Below are positions 54,287 to 62,891 of a stretch of DNA of 64,000 nucleotides, piece after piece. The stretch is from Blautia sp. OF03-15BH. GTDB taxonomy: Bacteria > Bacillota > Clostridia > Lachnospirales > Lachnospiraceae. The notes under the pieces were generated by a model. That model was not told the origin of the DNA, did no database searches, and saw only the letters and a program-made list of their open reading frames with translations. Position 1 is the first letter of the stretch. Every line of letters starts with the position of its first letter. A program made the position numbers and the translations under genes. The stretch covers positions 43,385 through 107,384 of the forward strand of contig NZ_QSCM01000010.1 of assembly GCF_003463065.1 (NCBI RefSeq), in the 5' to 3' direction.

Positions 54287-55777
54287 ATGAAGAAAATTTC
54301 TACAAAATTAATCGCTGAACTTGTCAACGCAAAAAGAAAAGAACAGAAAATCACTCAGGAGCAGCTTTCCAAGATGACCGGCATCAACCGCTCCATGATC
54401 GGCCGGATAGAAAACGAGGAATACATTCCCACCATTGATCAGCTCCAGGCTTTAGCCGAGGCACTTGGTTTCGAGATCACAGATGTCATCATTGATGACG
54501 CCCCTGCAGCAGAAAGAACCGAGGAACACGTTTCTGTAGCCAGAAAGTATAACATCGCCATTGCCGGAACCGGCTATGTCGGCCTGTCTCTTGCGGTTCT
54601 TCTTTCCCAGCACAACCATGTAACCGCTGTCGATATCATCCCTGAAAAAGTAGATCTGATCAACCATAAAAAATCTCCCATTCAGGATGATTACATCGAA
54701 AAATATCTTGCAGAAAAAGAACTGGACCTCACGGCTACTCTTGACGGAGAAAGCGCATATAAAAATGCGGATTTCGTTATCATTGCCGCACCCACCAACT
54801 ACGACAGCAGGAAAAACTTCTTCGACTGCTCCGCTGTAGAAGCGGTTATCGATCTTGTCACCAAAACCAACCCGAATGCGATGATAATCATCAAATCCAC
54901 CATTCCGGTCGGTTATACAAAAAACGTCCGCAAAAAATTCAATACAAAAAACCTCATCTTCAGCCCCGAGTTTCTCCGTGAATCAAAGGCTCTCTATGAT
55001 AACCTTTATCCCTCACGTATCATCGTTTCCTGTGATGAGGATTCTTCTGAAAAAGCACATATTTTTGCTTCTCTCCTTCAGCAGGGAGCCATTAAAGAAC
55101 ATATCGACACCCTCTTCATGGGCTTCACTGAAGCGGAAGCAGTCAAACTTTTCGCCAACACTTACCTTGCTCTTCGTGTGTCTTATTTCAACGAGCTTGA
55201 TACCTATGCCGAAACAAAGGGATTAAACACCCGGGAGATCATCGATGGTGTCTGCCTGGATCCCCGTATCGGCAGTCACTACAACAATCCATCCTTTGGT
55301 TATGGCGGATACTGCTTACCCAAAGACACGAAACAGCTCCTTGCCAACTTCCAGGATATTCCCCAGAACATGATGTCCGCCATTGTTGAGTCCAACAGAA
55401 CGCGTAAAGACTTCATCGCAGACCAGGTATTGCATATGGCCGGTTATTACGACTACTTCAGCCGCGGCGAGTATTCTCTGGACCAGGAAAAAGAATGCAT
55501 AATCGGCGTATATCGACTGACAATGAAATCCAACTCTGATAACTTCCGCCAGTCTTCCATCCAGGGCGTCATGAAGCGGATCAAGGCCAAAGGCGCCACC
55601 GTTGTCATTTACGAGCCGACACTCCCTGCCGGATCGACCTTCTACGGAAGCCGTGTGATCGGAGATCTGAAAGAATTCAAAAACATCTCCCAAACCATCA
55701 TTGCAAACCGCTATGACAGCTGCCTTGATGATGTAAGCGAAAAAGTATATACCCGCGATATCTTCAAACGCGACTGA
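54287..55777 (+). CDS. XRE helix-turn-helix/UDP-glucose 6-dehydrogenase fusion
   Basis: The 496-residue product has an XRE/Cro-type helix-turn-helix at residues 5-70 ([20 protein letters not shown], then [20 protein letters not shown]), a linker, and a UDP-glucose/GDP-mannose dehydrogenase from residue 88. NAD-binding [22 protein letters not shown], the catalytic cysteine region [14 protein letters not shown] and the conserved [17 protein letters not shown] are present. It should make UDP-glucuronate for capsule or teichuronic polymers and may bind DNA. Many dehydrogenases of this family lack any DNA-binding part. A damaged paralogue lies at 62892. No polysaccharide genes are adjacent. Confidence 0.88.
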   Translation: MKKISTKLIAELVNAKRKEQKITQEQLSKMTGINRSMIGRIENEEYIPTIDQLQALAEALGFEITDVIIDDAPAAERTEEHVSVARKYNIAIAGTGYVGLSLAVLLSQHNHVTAVDIIPEKVDLINHKKSPIQDDYIEKYLAEKELDLTATLDGESAYKNADFVIIAAPTNYDSRKNFFDCSAVEAVIDLVTKTNPNAMIIIKSTIPVGYTKNVRKKFNTKNLIFSPEFLRESKALYDNLYPSRIIVSCDEDSSEKAHIFASLLQQGAIKEHIDTLFMGFTEAEAVKLFANTYLALRVSYFNELDTYAETKGLNTREIIDGVCLDPRIGSHYNNPSFGYGGYCLPKDTKQLLANFQDIPQNMMSAIVESNRTRKDFIADQVLHMAGYYDYFSRGEYSLDQEKECIIGVYRLTMKSNSDNFRQSSIQGVMKRIKAKGATVVIYEPTLPAGSTFYGSRVIGDLKEFKNISQTIIANRYDSCLDDVSEKVYTRDIFKRD

Positions 55778-55869
55778 GCAGCCAGACAGGCATGCGCATT
55801 GGGGTCCAGCCGGCGGTAAGCAACCTCTTCAGCCAACCCTAAAATGAAATGTGAAATGCTAAACTTGAA

Positions 55870-57087
55870 TCATCCCAAAAGCCAGTCGATGACATTCACA
55901 ACTTTTATGCCATCATAATTTCCGAGTGAAAAACGATCCAGTGTCAGAACAATCTTTTCATAATTATCCTGAATGCTCCGCAGCGGTCTCATCTCTCTCT
56001 CAAAGGTTTCTTCCGCTGTCATATCAGCAGTTACCTGATAATAGGTAAGCACACCTTCCTTCTGTGTCACAAAGTCGACCTCAGCAGAACCATATTTTCC
56101 GATGTTGACTTTGCCGCCCCTTCGTGAAAGTTCAAGATACACAATGTTCTCAATGGTAAATCCAAGATCATATCGTTTTCTCGGAAGAATGTGGTTTCTG
56201 ATTCCCATATCTACCATGTAAAACTTATTGTTGACCTTTAAGAGCTGCTTCCCCACAATGTCAAACCGCTCCACAGGATAAAAAATAAAAGACTCTGTCA
56301 GTGCTTCCACATAATCGCTGACTGTGTTTTGGGATACTTTTCTGCCCGCTGAGGTCAGATAGTCGGTTATACTTTTCATTGACACCGGGCTGCCGATAAC
56401 GCTTGCCAGATACCTGGCAATTGTCTTTAGTAACGCAATGTCTGTGATTTTTCGTTTTCCACCTTCTTTTTCTCTTCTTGCCTGCCGCTGCTCGATATCT
56501 TTTACAATAACGGTATTGTAGATTCCCTCTAAATACTGATCTATTTTTTCATCCGTGCGGTTCATTACTGCCACATACGGAATTCCACCAGTTTTCATAA
56601 ACTCTGCAAAAGCTTCCTCTTTTGTCATACCTGTCACCGCCATATACTCACGGAAAGAAAGCGGCAGCATCTTGATCTCTGTGTACCTTCCTGACAAAAG
56701 CGTTGCAAGCTCACTTGACAGCATATATGCATTGGAGCCTGTGATATAGACGTCCACATGGTCTCTGATATAAAGGCTGTCAACCACTTTCTCGAATGAT
56801 GGAACTTCCTGAACCTCATCCAAAAAGATGTATGTCATCTTATCTGCACACAAACGTTCTTTGAGGTAATTGTACAGCTTCATATAATCTTTTAAAGGTT
56901 CGTAATCCAGATTTTCAAAATTGATGAAAATAATCTGTTCTGGTGTGACTCCATTCGCTAAGAGTCTCTGCTGATACTGTTCCAGAAGTACAGATTTTCC
57001 ACAGCGGCGGATTCCGGTCACGACCTTGATCTGCTGCTCGTCTTTCCATGCCCAAAGCTGGTCAAGATATTCTTTTCGTTCAACCAT
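55870..57087 (-). CDS. AAA ATPase with DUF4143 C-terminal domain
   Basis: The 405-residue product has an AAA_14 ATPase domain with Walker A GIRRCGKSVLLEQY near residue 25 and Walker B MTYIFLDEVQEVP, then a DUF4143 domain of restriction-endonuclease-like fold (YDLGFTIENIVYLELSRRGG, VNIGKYGSAEVDFVTQ with conserved E and D). Such proteins occur in many copies in gut Firmicutes and archaea with unknown function; a nuclease or DNA-binding role is inferred. A good promoter and two direct repeats lie upstream. Confidence 0.88.
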   Translation of the reverse strand: MVERKEYLDQLWAWKDEQQIKVVTGIRRCGKSVLLEQYQQRLLANGVTPEQIIFINFENLDYEPLKDYMKLYNYLKERLCADKMTYIFLDEVQEVPSFEKVVDSLYIRDHVDVYITGSNAYMLSSELATLLSGRYTEIKMLPLSFREYMAVTGMTKEEAFAEFMKTGGIPYVAVMNRTDEKIDQYLEGIYNTVIVKDIEQRQARREKEGGKRKITDIALLKTIARYLASVIGSPVSMKSITDYLTSAGRKVSQNTVSDYVEALTESFIFYPVERFDIVGKQLLKVNNKFYMVDMGIRNHILPRKRYDLGFTIENIVYLELSRRGGKVNIGKYGSAEVDFVTQKEGVLTYYQVTADMTAEETFEREMRPLRSIQDNYEKIVLTLDRFSLGNYDGIKVVNVIDWLLG

Positions 57088-57110
57088 ATCTGCATTCCTC
57101 CTTTTTCCTC

Positions 57111-57139
57111 AATATAGCATATTATACGAAGAATATCAA
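57111..57139 (-). promoter_or_regulatory. promoter of the DUF4143 ATPase gene
   Basis: On the minus strand TTGATA (57134-57139), 17 bases, TATATT (57111-57116), followed by AAAAAGGAGG before the ATG. Confidence 0.7.
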
Positions 57140-57142
57140 ATT

Positions 57143-57201
57143 ATTTTCCCATTTCGGAAACTTTTATTTTATTCAGCTTAATATTTTCCAATTTCAGAAA
57201 C
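57143..57201 (-). promoter_or_regulatory. pair of 19-bp operator-like repeats upstream of the ATPase promoter
   Basis: ATTTTCCCATTTCGGAAAC (57143-57161) and ATTTTCCAATTTCAGAAAC (57183-57201) agree at 17 of 19 bases and start 40 bases apart, close to four helical turns. Each has TTTCC and (G/A)GAAA arms, a partial palindrome. The first begins four bases upstream of the minus-35. Confidence 0.6.
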
Positions 57202-57269
57202 ATATCAGATGCGAGGCACAGCCCCTTTTCGGGGCGTGTACCTTTTGGTGTTGTTATGCGTTGGGGTTG

Positions 57270-57725
57270 ATTTGCTGCTTACAGAAGCCGGATTCCTCCC
57301 TCAAACGCTTCTCCGAAATCCAGTTCTTCTTCCATAGTGAGAATTCTTAATTTTCCTTTCTTAGGAAACCACTCGACTCCCATATGAGAATTCCATTCAA
57401 TCAGCCGGAGACTATCTGCAGAATTCGAAATCCATAACAGCTGAAATCGATAAGCCGGCGGTTCCAGACCACGCTGTCTTCGGGTCACTAAGGAAATGAA
57501 CGGCATATTGCCTCTTATCACCATTTCACAAAGTTTTAACCGGTTATGCCAGAACTGCTCCCGGCGAACCGCTTCCCCCGAAGAACCATCCGACATATAA
57601 CCGCCGCCAATGAGACCATATACTTTATTTTCTCCAAGCTGAACCCCCGACGTTATATGTGCTTCCCGTATGTTTCCATACTGTGCATCATTCAACTGCT
57701 CAGTCAGACTGGTCACTCCTTTAAA
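57270..57725 (-). pseudogene. duplicated 3' end of the 329-aa island gene (orphan C-terminal module)
   Basis: This 456-base segment aligns without gaps to 59697-60152, the 3' end of the 329-residue gene, with about 91 percent identical residues. It encodes some 145 residues ending MEEELDFGEAFEGGIRLL. The reading frame is intact from a GTG at 57716, which overlaps the stop of the preceding small frame (GTGA). So it may be a dead remnant or an expressed C-terminal module. A GC-rich hairpin at about 57220-57238 follows. Confidence 0.8.
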
Positions 57726-57925
57726 CGAGCCATACGAATTGCTTTCATTCTTTCAGCTTCTTTTGCTGCTTCATTTCTCATATCTTCCATAGCTTTACAC
57801 ATAATTGCCACTCCTTCTGACGCTTCTCCCCCTACTTTCAATCTTCCAGCTGATTTCTCACATCGCTGATGATCCACTCCAACACCGGTCATTTTTCTCA
57901 ATACCTGACAAGCTGAATCTGACAT
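57713..57925 (-). pseudogene. small frame, possible remnant of an Rpn/PD-(D/E)XK-type gene
   Basis: The 70-residue frame starts 16 bases after the PIN gene stop. Its last part (MCKAMEDMRNEAAKEAERMK) resembles, from memory, the C-terminal helix of Rpn-family recombination-promoting nucleases common in Lachnospiraceae. The N-terminal part matches nothing I recognise and the ribosome site is poor. The final codons are shared with the duplicated segment, so a junction lies at 57725. It could instead be a small partner of the PIN protein. Confidence 0.4.
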
Positions 57926-57941
57926 CTTATCTTTATGAGAT

Positions 57942-59312
57942 TTATGATCTTATCTCATAATTTAATTCTTTTTCCAATTTTAACAGAATTTTTCCTTTTC
58001 CTTGTTTTTTATATACCCTATCACTCAGCAGAATATCAATAAATCCTTCCGAATAAGAAGACGCTTCATATACATCAAAATAAATATGTACTCCCTTCAA
58101 ATCCACAAACCATTTTAACTCCCTGCTATTATGGTAATATTTTAAAGTAAAGTCTTCCATTATATATGGTCTTCTATTCGTATTTTTACATATAGCCTGT
58201 TCTTCTTTCAGCCTTCTGGCAGCAAGTTCAAATATCTTATCCTCTGACAGATTCATCACGTCCTTCAGTTCCAATTGCCGCCCTGTAGACAGATCAAATG
58301 TCATGATATTCCATATTGGAAGTCCATGCCAGCCGCCTGTATACCGATACCGAGAAAAACGAATACAAAGAATCGATGCCTGATTTAGCAAGATTTCAAA
58401 AGCTATGCCGTCAGAATACGGTTCTTTTTCACCGTCTGTCGTTGTTTCTTCTGATTTTGCCAACTCTTGTTTCCAGCTAATCCATTCTTGTTTTACATCT
58501 TCATAATAATTACGAATGCAATGATTGATATATTTCAAAGCATGGGGTTCTTCATTCCGACCTGCTGCTTTCACCACTGGTAATGTCCAGGCTGTATTTA
58601 TCATCACCCGATCTTTATCATAGATTTCCCATTCTTTTTCCTGAACAGAGACTTCTACTTCCTGCAATTCACTTTTCGCAGAAAATTCTATAATATTTTG
58701 GCGTACTTCTTCCAGATCACGATAAAAAGTTACCTTCTGCCTTGTTTTTTCCTCAAAAGAATTATAAAGTTTATTTTTATTATCCAGAAAAATCTTATCC
58801 TTTGTCACAAAAATATACTTTCCAGGATGATCTTTCGCATAATCCATCAAAGAAAACCAAATTACAGCATCCTTAAATCCTTTATCCGCTTTCCCCTTTA
58901 TCCCTTCAAAAGGAGGCTGCTTTTTTATAGAAGCTTCAAGTATATTTAGGAACTGATCATCACTGCAAACTGGTAATATCTTAATCTTCTCCTTTGTAAG
59001 ATACTGATCTGCCAGTCTGGAAAGCTCAATGGCATATTGTTCCGGAGTGTGCTGAAAATTATATGAAAAAAGATCTTTTAACTGCATCGCATATTGTTCT
59101 ACCGCATCGTATATCTTTCGATACGCTTCTATCTCATGCTGCAGCAATTCCCGGTATACCAGTTCAGGAAGCAACACCTCACATTTATCAATGCATTCCT
59201 TATTTTTTGAGACATCATATATCTCATAAAAATCTGAATTCAGCTCAAATCTTTCCAGATTGTTATATCTTGAAATATTCAAAAAATTTGTATCCAGTGA
59301 AATATAAATCAT
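57942..59312 (-). CDS. PIN-like nuclease domain (DUF4935 type) fused to a DUF3298/RsiV-like domain
   Basis: The 456-residue protein starts MIYISLDTNFLNISRY, with an aspartate (D7) and asparagine placed as in PIN nucleases; ELVYRELLQHEIEAY, GFKDAVIWFSLMDYAKDHP and YIFVTKDKIF supply the other acidic positions of the DUF4935 type. From about residue 290, IRFSRYRYTGGWHGLPIWN, FDLSTGRQLELKDVM and YFDVYEASSYSEGFIDI follow the pattern of DUF3298, the extracellular lysozyme-binding part of RsiV anti-sigma factors. There is no signal peptide or membrane segment, so here it is cytosolic. It is probably an RNA-cleaving effector with a sensor domain. AT content is higher than in the core genes, suggesting transfer. 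Confidence 0.7.
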   Translation of the reverse strand: MIYISLDTNFLNISRYNNLERFELNSDFYEIYDVSKNKECIDKCEVLLPELVYRELLQHEIEAYRKIYDAVEQYAMQLKDLFSYNFQHTPEQYAIELSRLADQYLTKEKIKILPVCSDDQFLNILEASIKKQPPFEGIKGKADKGFKDAVIWFSLMDYAKDHPGKYIFVTKDKIFLDNKNKLYNSFEEKTRQKVTFYRDLEEVRQNIIEFSAKSELQEVEVSVQEKEWEIYDKDRVMINTAWTLPVVKAAGRNEEPHALKYINHCIRNYYEDVKQEWISWKQELAKSEETTTDGEKEPYSDGIAFEILLNQASILCIRFSRYRYTGGWHGLPIWNIMTFDLSTGRQLELKDVMNLSEDKIFELAARRLKEEQAICKNTNRRPYIMEDFTLKYYHNSRELKWFVDLKGVHIYFDVYEASSYSEGFIDILLSDRVYKKQGKGKILLKLEKELNYEIRS

Positions 59313-59393
59313 TTCTTACCCTCCATAGCCTCATGGTAATACTTACATACTACCATCAAAAAGTTGCATTTTCTATGACTATTGTGGTTTTGT

Positions 59394-59455
59394 GTAAAGC
59401 GGACATTCGCAATCCGCTTCGCTACTTGCTCATGAACGCAGTCGCTTCGCGATCT
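59394..59455. repeat. palindromic repeat family, copy D
   Basis: Identical over all 62 bases to copy E at 62828-62889. It contains the stem AGCGGA/TCCGCT (59398-59418) and a second hairpin around GCAGTCGCTTCGCGATC. TGACTATT at 59376 matches the left end of copy A. It lies between the PIN gene and the 329-residue gene. Confidence 0.9.
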
Positions 59456-59507
59456 TTCGCCATCTGATTGTCTCATGCTTTCCGACTCATCACCTTATAC
59501 ACTGCCA

Positions 59508-59672
59508 TCAAAAAATTACTGCACCAGACTCCAATTCTACCTCTGTCAAAAGATCCTTCGTTTCTTGAATAAAGCCCTTGGCAAACGCACGGAATTTTCC
59601 TGTATCAAAGAAAACCTTATCCGTGTCCGGTTCATCCTCCGCTGCTGTGTTCCATTCTTTTACTTTTTCCAT
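59508..59672 (-). pseudogene. 54-codon remnant, possibly of a phosphotransferase (NahK-like)
   Basis: A frame MEKVKEWNTAAEDE with following KVFFDTGKFRAFAKGF and ETKDLLTEVELESG, then TGA. The middle resembles a helix found before the ECG motif of N-acetylhexosamine kinase-type phosphotransferases, as far as I can recall. It lacks a ribosome site at good distance and the rest of the gene is absent, so it reads as debris. The stretch 59313-59705 holds only this and repeat D. Confidence 0.35.
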
Positions 59673-59705
59673 AAAACACTGCTGCCGCTCCCATAAATTT
59701 GCTTC

Positions 59706-60695
59706 TTATAGAAGCCGGATTCCTCCCTCGAATGCCCCTCCGAAATCCAGTTCTTCTTCCATGGTAAAAATTCTTAATTTTCCTTTCTTAGGAAACCACT
59801 CAACTCCCATATGTGAATTCCATTCGATCAGCCGGAGACTGTCTGCAGAATTCGAAATCCATAACAGCTGAAATTTATAAACCGGCGGTTCCAGGCCACG
59901 CTGCGTGTGGATCACTGAGGAAATGAACGGCATATTGTCCCTTATCACCATTTCACAGAGTTTTAACCGATTATGCCAGAACTGCTCCCGGCGAACCGCC
60001 TCCCCTGAAGAACCGTCTGACATATAACCGCCTCCAATAAGGCCATATACCTTATTTTCTCCAAGCTGAACCCCCGACGTTACATGTACTTCCCGTATTT
60101 TTCCATACTGTGCATCATTCAACTGCTCAGTCAGACAGGTCACTCCTTTAAATCTATAAATCTCCAAAAGCTCCGGCCAGTTCTCCTCCAGGATTTTTAA
60201 CATTTCCTGCTTGCAATACAGATACTCTTCTCTGTGCGGATAAATCTGTATCATATAGATGCAGTCAGCCGTCACCCAAGCGAAAATCTGATAATCACTT
60301 CGCTTCGCAAAACCATCCTCCCGAAAACGCCTGGTCAGATGAAAATGGTAGATATTCCAGTCATTCAGAAGATCGTCCGATTTTTCTGGTTTCCGGATCT
60401 GGTCACTCAGATATGCATTTAAGTTTTTCCCCTCTCGGGCGCTCTGTTCAAATTGCGAAAGAGCTTCCTGATACTCCTCCGGGCACTGAAATTCTCTGGA
60501 ATAGACAACCTTTCTTGGAGTCTCAAAGATCACTCTCTTCTGCGTATTGAAATATTCATACATAATACTTCTTGTCCCGGATGGAGGGATATTCATTTTC
60601 CGCATCTGTTTTTCCATGAAAGACTCCAAGTCTTTTTTCAGATCTATCTCCAGAGACCACTGTACCGTTTCCAGGGCGTTGCTGTGGTAGTTCAT
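59706..60695 (-). CDS. unrecognised 329-aa protein, third gene of the RloA/RloB-like operon
   Basis: No family is recognised with confidence. The soluble protein has a helical N-terminus (YHSNALETVQWSLEIDLKKD), a central motif LLNDWNIYHFHLTRRF with clustered W, H and R that looks like an active or nucleotide-binding site, a beta stretch YQIFAWVTADCIYMIQIYPH, and a C-terminal region repeated downstream at 57270-57725. AGAAGGTCGTGATAAA precedes the ATG, 29 bases after the RloB-like gene, so the three genes are one operon. It may be an effector or substrate-recognition subunit. The duplication of only its C-terminus recalls orphan toxin modules, but no immunity gene is evident. Confidence 0.6.
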   Translation of the reverse strand: MNYHSNALETVQWSLEIDLKKDLESFMEKQMRKMNIPPSGTRSIMYEYFNTQKRVIFETPRKVVYSREFQCPEEYQEALSQFEQSAREGKNLNAYLSDQIRKPEKSDDLLNDWNIYHFHLTRRFREDGFAKRSDYQIFAWVTADCIYMIQIYPHREEYLYCKQEMLKILEENWPELLEIYRFKGVTCLTEQLNDAQYGKIREVHVTSGVQLGENKVYGLIGGGYMSDGSSGEAVRREQFWHNRLKLCEMVIRDNMPFISSVIHTQRGLEPPVYKFQLLWISNSADSLRLIEWNSHMGVEWFPKKGKLRIFTMEEELDFGGAFEGGIRLL

Positions 60696-60724
60696 TTTAT
60701 CACGACCTTCTTGTTAATCTTACA

Positions 60725-61375
60725 TCATATTTTTAATGTCTTTCTCCTTATTTCTCCCACCAGTTCATGTACCCTCGTAGCAGGACACATCTCCGATGGA
60801 ATAGTTTTTCCGTCTCTTAGGCATTGCTGATATTTTTGCTCTGCTACTGCCAAAGCTTTTTCTTCTTCACCGCACTCAACCAATCTTTTATACATATCTG
60901 TATCTGCTTTAGAATAGCTCTGTCCAGTTTTATTCTTGTACAGTTCTTCAAACTTAGAGCAGCATACCCATGAATCATGAATTGCCGGCATATTTCCAAA
61001 ATACGCAAACATCCATATCTCAAAGCATGGATTCGACCATCCGACATGAATGCCTGCCTTTTCGGCTTCCTGAATAATTTTGTTGAAATTTGTTACTTGG
61101 TCTCGATCAAAAACGATCCACGGAATTCTATACTGTGCCTCGTATGCAGTCAGCTCTATACACTTTTGAATAAGGTTCTGTGTCTTTGTCTCCACTACCT
61201 TAATCACAAGCTTTTTCTGCGTGTCCTCAGGAAGACTATCATGTAACCCATCAAAGAAACATCTCTCTGTAGCTTCGGTATCTGTAACCACAAGATAATA
61301 TCCCATTTCCGGAACTCTTCGTTTACTACGTTGATCCCTGGTCTTGCGGTTTCCCATCCGATCTTTTCTTGCCAT
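60725..61375 (-). CDS. rloB: RloB/AbiLii-like protein
   Basis: The 216-residue product has a basic N-terminus, then YLVVTDTEATERCFFDGL (the TEGxTE-type motif of RloB, here TDTEATE), IPWIVFDRDQVTNFN, and HVGWSNPCFEIWMFAYFG, which is the strongest family match. These acidic motifs resemble the TOPRIM-like fold proposed for RloB. The ribosome site AAGGAGGAG is made by the last codons of the ATPase gene. In lactococcal AbiL the pair AbiLi/AbiLii blocks phage; the biochemical role is unknown. Confidence 0.82.
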   Translation of the reverse strand: MARKDRMGNRKTRDQRSKRRVPEMGYYLVVTDTEATERCFFDGLHDSLPEDTQKKLVIKVVETKTQNLIQKCIELTAYEAQYRIPWIVFDRDQVTNFNKIIQEAEKAGIHVGWSNPCFEIWMFAYFGNMPAIHDSWVCCSKFEELYKNKTGQSYSKADTDMYKRLVECGEEEKALAVAEQKYQQCLRDGKTIPSEMCPATRVHELVGEIRRKTLKI

Positions 61376-61378
61376 AGA

Positions 61379-62635
61379 CTACTCCTCCTTAAAAAAATCG
61401 ATTGTCTTTAAGGATGGAACCGCTCCATATTTTCCGAGAAGATAATTCTTTTCATAGCTTTCGTCTTTTCTAATTCTTACTCCATCTTCATCAACGAAAT
61501 CAGCTAGTGAATAGAGTGTTGACAATCCATTGACATCCTTTTCTGTGAACCAAATCTCATCACGTCGTAATAACTGATTTGACAGCTGCCAAGTATCATG
61601 TGTCGTAAATACAAGCTGTGCATGATTTACGTTGATTTCAGGATTTAAGAAAGTCAATATGAAGTTTCGAACAAGAAGCGGATGCAATCTGGCATTTAAT
61701 TCGTCAATAAAGAATACGCTTCCTTGGTCTAAGACCGCTTGCAGTTCCGGATACAACGCAAACATCTTTAATGTTCCTGCAGACTCATTCTGCAATGGAA
61801 TTTTTGCAAGCTCATCCGAACCAATCATTTTGTGAAGAGCATCAATCTGATAATGCTCATCTTTTGAATCATCCTGTTGTGGAAGTCTGGTAACTTCAAA
61901 TCCCTTGATTGTTTCATCAAATGAAGCAAAGAATTTAACAACCTTTTCTCTTACCTTTTCGTCATCCACGAATCCTACCGGGAGCACTCTTGACATAAAG
62001 AAATTCGTTACAGCATTTCCGAAATCTGTAAATTCGTTGTTTAAAAACCAATCTCTTACCAGTTTGCACTTAGAAATTCGCAATTTTGCCCCCAATGATA
62101 CGATTAGAACCTGCTTCTCCAACGCAACCGAAATATTCTCTCGACTTGCTTTCGGGATTCCTGCTAAATCCAAGGTCTTCTCATCACGATAAAAAATAGA
62201 TTTATACGTTCTCGCAGTTTTAGCCTTATAGTTTAACCACTCCTCTGTAATTCCTTCTTTTCCAACGCAGAAACCATAATTATAGCTTTTCTCTGCTTTA
62301 TCTCCCGACACTGTAAAATAAACTTCAAAGCTGGTATCTGCCTGCTCTGATTCAACATCAAACATAAACGGATGTGGCCTGATTTCATCAAAATTCTTAA
62401 CCTCATCACCATATTTAAAAGAATTTACTACATAGTCTGTCATATATTCGAATGCACCATAGACATTGGATTTTCCACTTGCATTTGCACCATATACAGC
62501 TGCAACAGGCAGGATCTTCTCACCCCCCACTGAGACAACTCTTTCTGAAAACTCTGTCATTTTTGCTGCTGATAAATCTAATGTTGCTTCATCACGAAAA
62601 GAGTTAAAATTCCTAAAATTGAATTGTATAAGCAT
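61379..62635 (-). CDS. rloA: RloA/AbiLi-like AAA ATPase
   Basis: The 418-residue ABC-like ATPase begins MLIQFNFRNFNSFRDEATLDL. Walker A is GANASGKS at residues 49-56; later motifs are LQNESAGTLKMFALYP (signature), SVFFIDELNARLHPLL (Walker B) and LVFTTHDTWQLSN (switch histidine). This is the AAA15/RloA group. ATG at 62635 follows GGAG by six bases and is preferred to an ATG at 62647. It is the first gene of a three-gene operon with rloB and the 329-residue protein, so a phage-defence role is likely. Confidence 0.85.
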   Translation of the reverse strand: MLIQFNFRNFNSFRDEATLDLSAAKMTEFSERVVSVGGEKILPVAAVYGANASGKSNVYGAFEYMTDYVVNSFKYGDEVKNFDEIRPHPFMFDVESEQADTSFEVYFTVSGDKAEKSYNYGFCVGKEGITEEWLNYKAKTARTYKSIFYRDEKTLDLAGIPKASRENISVALEKQVLIVSLGAKLRISKCKLVRDWFLNNEFTDFGNAVTNFFMSRVLPVGFVDDEKVREKVVKFFASFDETIKGFEVTRLPQQDDSKDEHYQIDALHKMIGSDELAKIPLQNESAGTLKMFALYPELQAVLDQGSVFFIDELNARLHPLLVRNFILTFLNPEINVNHAQLVFTTHDTWQLSNQLLRRDEIWFTEKDVNGLSTLYSLADFVDEDGVRIRKDESYEKNYLLGKYGAVPSLKTIDFFKEE

Positions 62636-62670
62636 ATTACACTCCATCCTTTCATGTTTCTTATATTACT

Positions 62671-62698
62671 ATTATACTCAATTTCTTTTAAAAATCAA
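62671..62698 (-). promoter_or_regulatory. promoter of the rloA-rloB operon
   Basis: On the minus strand TTGATT (62693-62698), 16 bases, TATAAT (62671-62676). The leader is about 30 bases. Confidence 0.65.
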
Positions 62699-62827
62699 CT
62701 TTAAAATGAGAACTTATCACATTTAACTGTATATACAATTCCGTTTCTGAAAATTTTAACAAGAAAACCAAAAAAATGAGGCTGGTATGCATTATCCAAT
62801 TAACTCATCAGGACCTCAGTAAATTCG

Positions 62828-62889
62828 GTAAAGCGGACATTCGCAATCCGCTTCGCTACTTGCTCATGAACGCAGTCGCTTCGCGATCT
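62828..62889. repeat. palindromic repeat family, copy E
   Basis: Identical over 62 bases to copy D. Its right end touches the truncated HTH coding sequence of the second UDP-glucose dehydrogenase gene; the TAA that closes the upstream frame spans the junction (62889-62891). Confidence 0.9.
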
Positions 62890-62891
62890 AA

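Noticed and set aside
34531..62889. Possible CRISPR array from recurring palindromes
   Set aside because: Copies are kilobases apart, differ in module content and have no regular spacers or cas genes.
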